A DNA stretch of 64,000 nt from Colletotrichum lupini (Eukaryota; Ascomycota; Sordariomycetes; Glomerellales; Glomerellaceae): positions 1,302,001 to 1,366,000 of the forward strand of contig NC_064673.1 in assembly GCF_023278565.1 (NCBI RefSeq), in the 5' to 3' direction. A model generated the notes under the pieces. That model was not told where the DNA came from and made no database searches. It saw only the letters and a program-made list of their open reading frames with translations. Below, one piece after another: positions 43,338-55,523 of the stretch. Both the position numbers and the translations under genes were made by a program. Each line of letters begins with the position of its first letter. The first letter of the stretch is position 1.

Positions 43338-46300
43338 ATGGACACCGCCAATGAAAGCGGAGGAGCTCTGAGCAAGCTGCTACCAAAGTCAATCGCTGCC
43401 AAGCGCCGCCGCAGAAAACAAGAAGCCCAAGAAGATGAAGCCGCTGCCGCCACGGCCGCTTTGTTGATAGGGGTCAAGGGGGAAGAAGTTACCGCTCTTG
43501 CTGTTACGCCTCCAGCACTCAGAGACGACGCTGCCAGCCATCTATCCAACAGACGCGACAGCGGCTCTTACGTTCATGACACGGACAGCTTTGGATTGGA
43601 AAAAGACGGCTCGACAGGGTTTCCCGACTACGACTACGGCCACTACCCCGAGCACGGCCACGCCGCCCACGACGCGGACGATGCCAGCACCGAGGAAGCC
43701 ACAAGCATGCTGTCGCTGGACGAACCTGATATTGACGATCTTCAGTGAGTAGTGTTGCTTTCCCGCATGTTTTGTCTCTCTTCATCTCTACTGGTTACGT
43801 TCACCTTTTCCTGCTTATTCCTTACCCCGTCTTACCTATCCACCACCATCTTACCTTACCTATCTTACCTTACACTACCTATGCACACGGTTGGGGCTGG
43901 CTTCTCTGCACCCTCATCCTTCAAATCTTCCCACCACCTTACATATGTATGCATCCGAGCGCACTTGTTCCGTGCTCTTCACAACCACCACCTCACAAGG
44001 CCACGTCTTTTCGCGTGGCGCATTCCCCCCATCGTTCAAAGTCGTCACTGGCGTCTCCATCGAATGACGAGGCGAGCTACGAATAGTACCTAGCTGCTAT
44101 TACTGCGGGTGCTACACAACTCGGCCCCAGTCTGCTGGCACAACCCGCAACGGCGCCGTCTCTCTTTTGTGCATATCAAGTGGAGAGACAGAGAAAGGAC
44201 AGCGGGCTTAGCGTCCGTAGTAGGCTGCTCTGGCCATCCTTGGTCTGACAGTTCTCACTGGTCCGGGGGGTTCTGGGACTGGGAGACTAGCAGAGTCGGA
44301 GAGGAGGGGGGGGCTGATGCGCTCTCCTCTCCTCTCTCTGTGCTCCGTGGCCCATGGGTCTCAGCTCCCCCTCATCCACTCTCTGCGGCAATCGCCGTAT
44401 GACAGCTGCCTGGGGGTCCCTTCAGCACATTTAACTCGTGTCCCTGACGAATGTTCCATTTCAAGCGAGTGCGAACAAACGGGGTCAGGGTCGTCCATGT
44501 CTCCCCCGACCACCTCCTACTGTTTCGTCTCTCCATGTAACCATCCATACAATACCAACTATCTAACCACGACGATTTCCGCCCCCTCTCATTAGATCTC
44601 TTTCTCAGCACTCTCGTCCAAGTGCCATATCGACACATCCTTCGCAAATAGGTTACTTGACTACTTCTTCCCCTATCGTTCAGGCAACTCATTTGCCTGA
44701 ACCCCAACCACAGATACTGGACGACCAACTCTCCCAGATCGCCTCGGCGCGATCCACTCTCTCCTCTGCCAAGCGGACGCAATCCGTCGAGTCGTCGACA
44801 GATTCTTCTTTGCGCTCCAAACGCAGTTTCACAAGTCTCGTGCCACCAAAGAAAAACACCACGAGATCGCCGTCCCCCGTTGGCCGTCTCAAAGGTGTTT
44901 TTACAAAGTCAAAAAAGACTCCCAGTGCCGCCACAAGCCCCGACCGGTCCCTGGGCGGTGACGAAACCCCCGACCACGACCGAGACACGCGGAGAACAAG
45001 AGACCGAGGCAGAGCCACTGCTTCCACCTCTGACCTCACCACAACCACAAAGCCGTTTCTAGACAATTCGACCCCGCCACACCCGAATGCGACGAGCGAC
45101 GCAGATGCATCTCGCGTAAAACAATCAACAACGCATTCACCTGAGCGACGTCGCTCCAGGGCCTCCACAAACACATCTCGAATCGACACCTCCTTCGTAC
45201 CTCAAACCCCGCCCAACGCCGACAAGACGCCCGTCATCGTCAACACCCCTCCGACACCGACCGACCACAACGCACCCTACGCTCAATCTCCTCCGCCGGC
45301 CCCAGCTCCGCAGCCCGCTCCCGAAGTTTCTGTCACTGCCTCAGGCAACACGAATGGTGGTTCTGCCACGGGTACTATGCTTGCTCACCGCAGGGGTAGA
45401 TCAGGATCTGGAAGTATAGGGCCTAGCAAACTGTCCAACATAACCCTCGCGCCTTTGACGCCCACCCCCGAGAACGGGACCGCAAGCAACCCAGGAACTC
45501 CATCCGGCGGAAGCGGCTTCTTTTCATCCGTCTTTTCGGCTGCGCAAAACGCCGCGACCTCGCTCACAAGTACCATTCAGAATACCGGCATAGGACCGAC
45601 CCCTCCCAAGAACAAGAACGTAGCTAAACCCCCCGATATCAAGATCGACGAGCAGCCCGAGGTCGAGCCGCCACCTCCATCCGCAACAGGCTCGACCATG
45701 GAGAAAGAGCCAGCAGTCAAGACCATTGGGTCGGGCGAGCTCAGCCTCAGTCAATTAGGTATAACGGACACAGCCAGCAATGCAGGAACGCCCATTACAG
45801 CAAAATTCCCCGAATCGGACGCACGAGCTAGAAGCGAGTCAGCCCCGACAGACGCTGCCTATGCCGCTGCCACGCGCGACCTCGGAGTAGACGACGGCCG
45901 AAACGCGGCGAGACCCCAATCACTGTACGATCCAGGAAGTGCCGGGGACCGAACCCCTCCACAAGGCAGCATACACGAAGACAAGATTTCGGGAGTCCAA
46001 CGAAGTGGAAGTATTCGAAGCGCCATTGGACGCCATCGCAAGCGAGGAAGCTCAGCTGTGTCGGGAGGTACGGCTACTACTATTGGCGCTGCCATTGCTG
46101 CGGCTAACGCGTCTCTTGCTCACCCTCAAGCCAACGCGAGCGTACCGAAACTTACGGGATTCGCGGTTGCGAGCAAGAAGCGCAATCGAGATTTCCATGG
46201 ATTTTTCAAGAGCGTGCCCGACGACGATTACCTCATCGAAGACTACAGCTGTGCGTTGCAGCGCGAGATCCTGGCGCACGGCCGCCTGTACGTATCCGAA

Positions 46301-48036
46301 GGCCACTTGTGCTTTAGCAGCAACATCCTCGGCTGGTCGACCACGCTTGTCATGAGCTTTGACGAAATAGTAAGCGTTGAGAAGCGCAGCACGGCCCTGG
46401 TTTTCAAGAACGGACTCATGATCACGACCCTACATGCCAAGCATATTTTTGCCAGTTTCACCAGTCGAGACTCGACTTACGACCTAATTGTCAATATTTG
46501 GAAACTTGGTCACCCGACCCTGCAAAGCTCGCTAAACGGAGTGCAGCTCGAGGGCACTGGTGGTGACAAGACAGAAAAGGTTGACGCGAATAGTGCAGTG
46601 GTAGCAGATGTTGATGATGGTAGTTTGTCCGGCACCGATGAAGAGAGTGATTCTGGCGATGACGACGACGTTTACGACGAAGATGATGACGCAGAGGACT
46701 TGCAAGATGTCACGCAACTGTCAGAAGTCAACGCTGAACCCGAAGGTGGAAAGACCGTCTCTCGCAAGGTATCTGGTGCAGGTGCTAATGGCGCTGTCGC
46801 CGATGTCGTCAAGGAGGCTGTCGGTGCTGCTCCAGGCGGCAATGACTTCCCTGGTCCGGCCACTCATGCGCCAACCGATTGCGGAGACTCTGACACGCAT
46901 TACGACAGGGTTGTCGGCGACGATGTCATTCCTGCGCCCTTGGGCAAGGTGTATAACTTGCTCTTCGGTCCAGCCTCGGTCACCTGGATGACAAAATGGC
47001 TCACTGTTGAGGCCAAGTGTACAGAGTTGACCATGGAGGACAAGAAGGGGCTGACTCTCGACAATAAGTCTCGGTATTTCACTTACATTAAGCCTCTCAA
47101 TGGTGCCATCGGTCCGAAGCAGACAAAATGTCTTGTAACGGAGACCTTGGATCATCTTGATTTTGAGAAAGCCATCAACTTTAGCGTCACCACACAAACC
47201 CCAGATGTACCGAACGGCAACATTTTCAGCGTCAAGACAAAGTACTGTTTGACGTGGGCCGACAACAACTCTACCAGAGTGCAATCCAACTGCACTATTG
47301 AGTGGACGGGCAAGAGTTGGTTGAAGGGTAATTTGAAGTTTTTCTCTACGTCAATGGCATGAGCTAACATGATGAAGGTCCTATCGAAAAGGGAGCCAAT
47401 GATGGCCAGACCCAGTACTGCAAAGACCTCTTTGCTAGTCTGAAATCAGCTGTGTCTACTAAAGCCCGCGCTGGCGGTGCGGGAGCGGGCTCAGGCCCCA
47501 AGGGCAAGAAGAAGAGCAAGAAGAGCAAGGCGGCCGGCTCAACAACAGACGCCGAAGACGAGCAGGTTCGTCCAAGACATGTTCCCAAGACAAATTGGGG
47601 CCCATTGGAGCCTGTCCGCGGCATTCTCGAGCCAATTCTCGACATTGCCAAACCACTACTCACGGGCAACATGATGTATGGCCTCCTAGTTGGCCTTCTC
47701 GTTGCTACGTGGTTTGGCTTTGGCCTGCCTGGCAGACAAGCGTCTGGAGATATGCGCATGTATGGTTTTCCGGATCGTCTTGCGGCGTACGACGAGATGT
47801 GGAGGCGCGAAGAGAGTGAACTTTGGGAGTGGCTGGAGGAAAGAGTTGGGTTGGAGCGCTTGCACGAAGGCAGCTTGCCCATTCGGAAGCGAGCAATGGA
47901 GCCAAGTACTGTGGAGGAGAGGGTCAGAGAGGATCGTATGGATGAGCGTGAGATTGAAGAGGCAATCAAGGTGACGGAAGAGAAGCTTAAGGTGTTGAAG
48001 GGCGTCATGGACAAGAAGAAGCCAACATCCGGTTGA
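43338..48036 (+). CDS. GRAM and VASt domain protein, LAM/Ltc-type sterol transporter
   Basis: Endoplasmic-reticulum membrane protein of the Lam/Ltc family, expected to move sterol between ER and plasma membrane (or other organelles) at contact sites. Exons 43338-43744, 44596-47327 and 47378-48036 give 1265 residues. Residues 1-660 are disordered and Ser/Thr/Pro-rich with basic patches. A GRAM domain lies at about 665-770 (DFHGFFKSVPDDDYLIEDYS, LYVSEGHLCFSSNILGWSTT). An acidic linker precedes the VASt domain at about 905-1060 (VVGDDVIPAPLGKVYNLLFG, KTKYCLTWADNNSTRVQSNC). One membrane helix at about 1145-1165 (MMYGLLVGLLVATWFGFGLP) and a charged helical tail follow. Intron 1 is 851 nt, far longer than any other here; the CATTAG acceptor at 44595 is the one that keeps phase and gives DDLQ then SLSQHSRPSAIS. 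A small internal exon cannot be excluded. Confidence 0.88.
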
Positions 48037-48914
48037 GGAAATACCCTAGGAACGGGAGGCGGAAAAGTGCAGCGAGTCAGGTTACGGCACGACACAACGT
48101 GTCTTCTCATTTCTATGTTTTATTGTGTAGCATATTCAGTAGCGATGCCAACGAGCAATCAGGGCTTGAGTAGATCAGCATCAGCAATGTCATTTTATAT
48201 CGACAACCCACTTGTCAGTCGTGCCGCAAGGTCTTTTGGTGTTGCATAAGTTGCTGCAGTAAGAACGTTGAACCGACCATTTGACGATGGCGATAGATGC
48301 GAAACTGTGGCATGGTCAATCATCTTCAGTGCCAGTCAAATTCGCTAACTTACCTACCGTGAAGGCCAGTTTCTTGATCGGGATTCACGAGACAAAGGCT
48401 GTTTTATCTTTGCCTTATCTTTGAAAGGCAGGCACAGAGAACCGTTGCCTGCTCCTGAGCTTTGGAATACACCAAATAAGCGAGTAGGCAGTACCTACCC
48501 TAGAAGAGACGCGTCTTCTTGGCCTCTCTATGTTCGTTCGACCTTCTTACTTTTTGCCGGCAACAGGGGCACGGCGGGAAGGATCATCTCTTCGTGACCC
48601 TAGAGAAACCGCGCTTCGTTCTCACATTACTATCGAACCGGACTGGAAGGCACGCCTCTATCCACCTCCCTCCTTTTGAGCAGCAGGTGCTTGCCTACCT
48701 CGATCTTGTTCTCTTCTGCCACTTCACAAACCTCGAAGACGCAGCTTGCCTCTATCGAACACGACAACATTACCCGTCTGCCTCCGCCAACTATCCAACA
48801 TTGTCTCGAGTTTATTCTTCGTATCCTCATGTTTTTGTCTACTATTCCATCACCTTAATTCTCCACTACTCGAGGTCCTTGATATCGTAGACAATTCACG
48901 GAGGGAGAATCAAC
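48037..48914. other. Upstream region of the dynamin-like gene
   Basis: C/T-rich leader-like DNA in the last 350 bp. Open frames at 48519-48988 overlap in all three frames and are not accepted. Confidence 0.45.
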
Positions 48915-51367
48915 ATGGCAGGCAACCACAACGACGGCAACCCTGCCCGTGTGTGGCTCCGCGACGATGCCTGCATGCGAACCATTGACAGACTCTGCAA
49001 TCTCGGCGTCGCCGACCTTATTCCACTACCGCAAGTTGTCGTGATAGGTAACCCGTCTTCGGGTAAGAGTTCTGTCCTGGAGTGTATGACGGGTTTGGCC
49101 TTCCCCCGCGGTCCTGAGATCTGCACCCGTTACGCGACACAAATCACTTGTCGCCGCGATGCCTACGAGAGCGTTCAGATCTCTATTATTCCGAGCCAGG
49201 ATTCCAACGAGGATCGGAAGGAGCGACTGAAGAAGTTTGGGTTCTCTGGCAAGAAGAACGACCTAGAGTTGGCGGATGTCTTTATGAAGGTAAGTAAAAC
49301 CCGCATTGGGAGGCCACCGTTTGGATGCTGATAAGTACGACCTCCCCCAGGCGAACGAAGCCATGGAACTTCGCGGTATCAACGATGGGGATGCTTCAAA
49401 GCTACCGATCTTTGCTGAAGACATTCTGAAGATTGAGATCAACAGCCCGGACGTACGTTCAAGTCTGACGTTGTCGATTTATGAAACTTGCTGACCTTGG
49501 AACACCAGCAATATCACTTGACCATCATTGATGTCCCGGGTATTTTCCGCACGCCTACAAAGGGCCTGACCACCAACAATGACATTGCTATCGTCAGAAA
49601 CATAGTCAACAGATACATCAAAGATCAGCGTACCATCATTCTGGCAGTCATCCCTTGCAATGTCGACGCATCAACCCAGGAGGCTCTCACTCTTGCCAAA
49701 GAAGTCGACCCAGAGGGGCTTCGAACTATAGGTGTTCTCACCAAGCCCGACCTTGCCACCGAGCGCGTCACTCAGCAGATCGTATGCGAACTTATTGAGG
49801 GCAAACGCCATCCCCTCCGCCTCGGATACTGTGTGGTGAAGAATCAGAGTGACGACGAAGGAGCCTCAACGAAGACAGATCGAAACTCATCGGAGAAGGA
49901 GTTCTTTTCTGCTCGTCCGTGGAGCAGGATCAAATCGACATTTCGGGTTGGTGTTAGCGGCCTCGGTATCCGTCTGCGAGACTTGCTTGGCGACCTTTTC
50001 AAGAAGGATCATACGAACATCGAGGCCAATATACATCGTAGACTCAATAACACTGAAACTTTGCTCAGTCGCCTAGGTTCTTCACGATCTCGAGCAGATG
50101 CTCAGCGACGATACCTTGCCAATATTGCATCAGGTTTCCAAGAGGTTTGTGTTCGAGCTCGGGACGGAAATTACAGCGGAATGGGCATGTTCCAATACGA
50201 CGTACACTTTCGACTCATCACATGCGTCGTCAATCTGAATGAGGCATTCAATAAGGTCCTCACATCGTATGGCCATACACATGAGTTTGACGGCCAAAGC
50301 TAGGAGGAGGTCGGTCCTGTTCCTGGATTCAAAGTGCCTATGGACGAGCAGTCAACTCGTTATCTCGGCGATATCCTGAAGCACATGAATTTCAAATGCC
50401 CCAAGCCAGTAGAAGGCTTACTTTTGGGCCGTATTGAATTTCTCTTTCATCGATCTCGCACTGCCGAGATTGGCTCCGTGAGTACCATTCTGACAACATA
50501 TCATGCTCAGCATTAACAAAAGTCTAGTTTCCAGGCTCATTGCTAGCACAGACCTTCAAGGAGCAGACCCAGAGGTGGGCGCCCCTGGTTTTGAAGCATG
50601 TTAGTCAGGTTATCGTGGTCATTCACAAGTTCATTCGCATAACACTGCAACGCAAATGTGAAGGCGACAGCAACACTTTTGAGATGTTGCATGACCATCT
50701 TCTGTTGCCGAAGCTCCGTGCAGCTTATCAGCGAGCTTTGGATCATGCTCAGTTCCTCCTTGAAGTCGAGCTTAGTGGACAGCCCTACACCATGAACCAC
50801 TACTTTGACAGCAATCTTCAAGTTTCACAGGCCACCAGACTTCAGCAAGCGATCAACAAGGCCATTGGCCCGGAGAGCGTCCGAAACGTCGATGGGGCTA
50901 CTGCACGCAACCCGAGCACGAACGCAAGTCCTGCTTCCGGGGAAAACACGCTGGGGGCGAACAACAACAACGGAAGCCCCTTCGATTTTACGTCTCAGCA
51001 AGAAGACGGGTCTTCCGGAGCTGCAGGCTGGTGGGTGCCAAAGTCAATGCTCTCCAAGCTAACAACCGATCGTTCCAACGCTGAGCAGGTCAGAGAGGAT
51101 ATCCACGACGCCCTCCGTAGCTACTACATGGTCGCTCGGAGGCGATTCGTTGATGTTGTGCTGCAGCAGGTCATATTTCACTTCTTGCTCGATTCCAAGA
51201 CCAGCCCTCTCAAGATCTTCACACCTGACCTGGTCATGAGCCTGGATGACACGCAGCTCAAGATGATTGCCGGAGAGAGCGCAGCGACGCGGGATAAACG
51301 CAAGGTTCTCACTCAAAACATTTTGAACATGAAGCTCGCGCTGCAGGAACTGGAAAATACCAAGTAA
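48915..51367 (+). pseudogene. Dynamin-like GTPase interrupted by one in-frame TAG
   Basis: Fungal dynamin-superfamily GTPase, an Mx/Dnm-like type common in filamentous ascomycetes; the role is unknown and could be membrane remodelling. Exons 48915-49289, 49351-49452, 49509-50477 and 50528-51367 keep phase throughout. G1 is GNPSSGKSS (45-53), G3 is DVPG (167-170), G4 is TKPD (237-240), followed by a middle/stalk region and a C-terminal GED-like helix (EDIHDALRSYYMVARRRFVD, LKMIAGESAATRDKRKVL). Codon 424 (50301-50303) is TAG, between FDGQS and EEVGPVPGF in the stalk. The frame is intact on both sides for about 420 and 335 codons. Translation without repair would give a 423-residue GTPase domain with part of the stalk. 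The start is in good context (CAACATGGC). Could be a recent pseudogene, a sequence error or an edited gene. Confidence 0.85.
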
Positions 51368-52875
51368 GATTCCCTGGAGGTTCAAGTTGTGTTGGTTTCC
51401 AAAGTTTCTGGGTTTCCATAGGTACCATGGCTTATCAGGTGTGCATCATCAACCCTGATTCGTAGAGTTACAGAAAAGAAATCATGGTTTTCGTCCGTTA
51501 TCAATTCAGCCTTGTGGCAACAAAGCCGATGCAAGTGAAAAGAGCGTATGCTCTTCCATATTCAAGTCAATCTTCCAAAGAGGCTTTCTAGTAGCCAATG
51601 ATGTGACAAGGTGTCTTGCCGCTGGGTAATTATCTGATGTGTAACAGATAGCAATGACCCACATAGCTTCTGCTCGGCCCGACCATCATGTTCCTGGGGA
51701 CGCCTATCCCTTCAACGAGGGTTTGCTTGGCGTACATCTTGTCGTTGCTGTAATTCGTGAATAACGAAGAAAGAAGGAGATCGTGAAGCAGGAAACCGTT
51801 CGCAATCCCAAACCAAAGCTTGAATTTCCCGCAGCCTGCTTACTACTTGGTCTGATTGCCAACGGTCTTGGCGGATGCCGCCGGACAACGCAGATGTCGC
51901 GCCCGAGGAACTCGACGAGGATAACCGGGCCCGTACTGAGTCCTCCGCGTGCAACCGCCGGAAGTCATCGCCGTGTCGCGGTCTAGTACTGTTGCAGCGG
52001 GGCGCCGAAGTAAATCATAAGTCAGTCGCATGGATTCTTCCGCTCTCTCTGCCTTGTGTTCAGTACGGAATATACTTTGGGAGACGTAGAATGAAACATT
52101 GTAAGCGTGAAACTCTGCACCATGTCCTGGTGAACCGACTTCATCCCAGTCAAAAGTTGTTTGATCTCTTGGACCGTGTTGGCGTGATCACCAAGACCAC
52201 CGACGATGTTATGCTACCATGGTCTTGGTAGTCTTGTTCTTATGAGGGCGGACGGACATGTTGGAGTCGCTGTCTGATATGACTGTTACTGCGTCTTCGG
52301 AATCGTCGTCGCTGGATTTGTTCGCGTTCGGATTGTTCTTCGTCGTTCGAGTCGATCACGGTAATGAGGTTCTTACGAGGTGAACGTTGGACGACGGCGT
52401 TGCTTGCGATGTCCGCGTTGGGTGACGCGGGCCTGGTGTTGACGTTGGGCGTTTAATGAATAAGTACAAGGAAAGGGATACTTATTTTTTCAGAAGGTGA
52501 AAAAAAGTTCGTGTGGAATAGACAATGGATTCGGATGCGGCTGGTCTGACTACAACGACGAGGGAGATGAAGAATTTGATGCCATGGAGTCTAGACACGG
52601 ACCTGTCTTTCTTAGTAGTGCTTGTGACAGCAAGACACGCATCTGTCTCTGAGTTTTCATGCTAGGTAGAGAACGAAGATGACCTTGCACCCTATAGGTC
52701 AGCTATGTTGTCTGATGTCTCAGTGTGGCGTAATTCCGCATAAAAAGGCACTTCCAGCTGCTTTTGTGTAACGTCAGCTTTTAAACCAAGCGTCTGAGTT
52801 CTCCGGAAAGTAGAATCTTAATAGAAATGTTTTAATTAATCCTATTACATTACGACCCAGTCCACGCAAGAGCAA
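51368..52875. other. Region with decayed coding-like segments
   Basis: The minus strand carries protein-like but disconnected stretches: about 52440-52243 (ending DEEQSEREQIQRRRFRRR plus a short basic tail), 52215-52027 (GLGDHANTVQEIKQLLTGMK, SVHQDMVQSFTLTMFHSTSP) and 51954-51712 (AEDSVRARLSSSSSSGATSA and onward). They lie in different frames with stops between. The plus strand is also open at 51875-52231, so strand assignment is uncertain. No family was recognised. Confidence 0.3.
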
Positions 52876-54465
52876 TCATGCCGACCTCATCTCTCTCCTT
52901 AAAAAGACGTGAAGCGCAATATACGACACCACACCCGTAAAACACAACCCGCTAATTACCCCAAATCCCATCAGATATTTAGGCGCATCCTTGGAAGGGA
53001 ACAGGTACGCCCCGTAAATCTGCGCCAGGTTTCCCATGGCATTCACAAACGCCAGCGAAATCGCCCTCGTCTCGTTGGGCATGGACCCGAAGCTCACCGA
53101 GGCGTACGACAGCGCGAGTCCGTTGGAGGCCCAGAGCCCGGAGGCCATGACGACGAGCAGCGCGTAGCGCGCCTTGAAGTCGTAGACGACGCAGGTGACG
53201 ACGGCGCAGAGCATGGCGACGGTCATCCAGGCGCCGAGGATGAGGCCGCGGAAGCGCGAGTGGCGGTCGGCGAAGTAGCCCGTCACGGCGGTGGAGACGA
53301 AGGCGATGCCGAAGATGGGGATGGTCATGTATTGGGCGGCTGTAGATTTGTAGCCGAGGCCTGAGACGAGGGTCGGGTAGAAGTAGGAGAGCGTTGAGGA
53401 GCCGACGATGGCCTGTGGTGGAAGGGAAGATGTTAGCTTTGATCGTGGAAAAAGGGGTTATTTGGTCTGCAAAACAAACTCACCATGTAGCCAACGACAA
53501 AGAGCCAAGTCCTCCAGCTCATCATGCTGAGCTTAAAGGCAGCCCAATGTCCCAGGCGAGGCTCCTCTTCCGTCCTAAGATGTTCCGCCGCACTCTGGAG
53601 CCTCCGAATCGCCAGCTCCCTCTCCTTTTCACTAAACTTCTTCAACGAAGTATTCGCCGGGAAATCAGGCAGCGCAAAAAACGCAACCAACGCAGCGCCC
53701 ACCGTCGCGGCCCCCTCGACGACAAACAACCACCGCCACCCGGCGATCCCGTGCGCCCCGTCCAGCCCGCTCGTGATGGAACCCGCCAACAACCCGCCAA
53801 AGGCGCCCGACAAGATGGCGGCCGAGATGTAGACGGCGAACCTCTTGCTCTGCTCCTCCTTCTTGTACCACGACGAGAGCAATAACAAAACGCCCGGAGC
53901 GAAGCCGGATTCGAGGACGCCCATGACGACGCGGAAGCCGATTAGGGCTTCGTAGGTGGGGGTGAAGGCCATGCCGATGGTGACGGAGCCCCAGAGGCAC
54001 ATGATGCCGGGGAGGTAGAGGGAGGGGCGGGTGCGGGTTAGGACCATGTTGGAGGGGACTTCGAAGAGGACGTAGCCTACGAAGAAGACGACGAGGGCGA
54101 TTGAGTAGCGGGAGGAGTCGAGGTCGAGGTCGCGGTCCATGCCGGCGATTTTTGCGTTGCCGATGCTGCGGATATTGTCAGTTGATGGGGTTCGAGGTTG
54201 TGTTTTGGTGAGAGCGTACTTTGTTCTGTCCATGTAAGATAGGAGATACTGCAAGTCGTCAATGTTAGAAGCGTGTTTTCGAGAGAGTCAGTCTGGTCAT
54301 GTTACGAACCATGACGAAGATTAGAGGAAGCAAGTAGAGGTCGATCTTGCGGACCAATTTCTTCTCTTCATCGCTGTCGGCGACATAGTCGTCTACGCCC
54401 ACCAGCTCCACGCCTTTGGAGAGAGCATGTTCATGCTCGTTGCTTGCAGTCTCGTTCTTCTCCAT
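52876..54465 (-). CDS. MFS transporter, allantoate-permease (Dal5/Tna1) family
   Basis: Plasma-membrane anion:cation symporter-type transporter; relatives carry allantoate, nicotinate, pantothenate or other small organic anions. Exons 54310-54465, 54220-54248 (29 nt), 53484-54165 and 52876-53412 give 467 residues; introns are 61, 54 and 71 nt. The tiny second exon encodes YLLSYMDRT and joins to NIGNAKIAGMDRDL, the family's TM1-loop signature. Twelve membrane helices can be read, e.g. YSIALVVFFVGYVLFEVPSN, TYEALIGFRVVMGVLESGFA, IFGIAFVSTAVTGYFADRHS, LLVVMASGLWASNGLALSYA. The ATG at 54465 is the first in frame. It sits beside the SDR, isomerase, aldolase and Zn2Cys6 genes and could supply their substrate (inference). 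Confidence 0.9.
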
Positions 54466-55523
54466 TGTCGACAACGTTCTGTGAGTTGACTCAGAATTGG
54501 TAATAAGACTCCTTTGGTACTCTTGAAATCTTCAAGAGAACTTTTGGATAAAAGAAGTATAGAAGCAGAGTTCCAAACAGATGCCCAGAGTTGCCAACCG
54601 AAAGCCAACCGAGAGCAACTGGCAAGGAAAAGCGTCTTATGTATTTCACAACTGTCTCCCTAATTCTCGTATATTTGCTTCGGCCGAGACAAGAGAATGA
54701 TCAAAACGAGACTTGTTGCCGATAGCGTCCGAGTAATACTTGTCAGCTTTGATGGAAAACCTGCCTCGGTCTTGAGTGCGGCGTGCCGCCCTTGCCAGCT
54801 TACACGCAACTTGCCTAGAGGCAGCCTGGTTTCGTATGGTGGTCGTACGAGCAACGAGGATTCGTAGATCATCTGAACTAAGTCATTTGGCATGTTTTCT
54901 CCCCCAGTCTGGGGAACCGGGGGCCCTCAGACGAATCTTCCGAATTTTGCGGGGTCTGGGGGAGGGAGACCCCGGAAGAGCAATCAACTAGCAAACTAGC
55001 GCAAGTCAGAGAGAGGGCGTGCTGCCGCGACTCGGGGACAGTGAAAAAGAATGGGGCTGGGAATAATCGAAACTAGCCCAGTTCTTAGGAGGACCGCGTC
55101 TCGAGGCAAGCGGCTTCCCGGGAGTGGCTTGCAGCATGCAATGCGAACACCGGCTCGTGGTGTCTTTATCGTATGTGTAAGAAGTTGAGGAACATGCGGC
55201 TGTGAGTGACAAACACGGTCCGGAGTTACCACGCGATGACCCGTCTACAGCCAATCCGGAAGCTGCATCCGCACCGGACCGCGTGTCGGGAGCTTCCTGG
55301 TGTTCGATCTCCGACGAACCCCACGGCGCCGGCGAGTATTGCGTTCATCAACGTTCCCCTCGCCCGCTCCTCTGTTTACTTAAGGCAAGGAAAGGTGTTC
55401 TGTATCTCTCAGCTTACTATACCATCTAAAAGCCAATTCACCAGCTCTGTTAGTCGTTGCATCTGAATCAAAGCCGGCTTCAATCGTTCTGTTCTGCGCA
55501 TCACACACATCAACACCTTCACA
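54466..55523. promoter_or_regulatory. Divergent promoter between the transporter and the SDR
   Basis: 1.06 kb between two outward-facing genes that may belong to one metabolic cluster. Several CGG/CCG triplets are present, as needed by Zn2Cys6 factors, but no clearly spaced pair stands out. Confidence 0.4.

Noticed and set aside
50253..50300. A 48-nt intron that would remove the TAG in the dynamin-like gene
   Set aside because: A GTCCTC donor and the GCTAG acceptor keep phase, but there is no branch point at a usual distance, the donor is poor, and the segment GHTHEFDG looks like normal stalk sequence.
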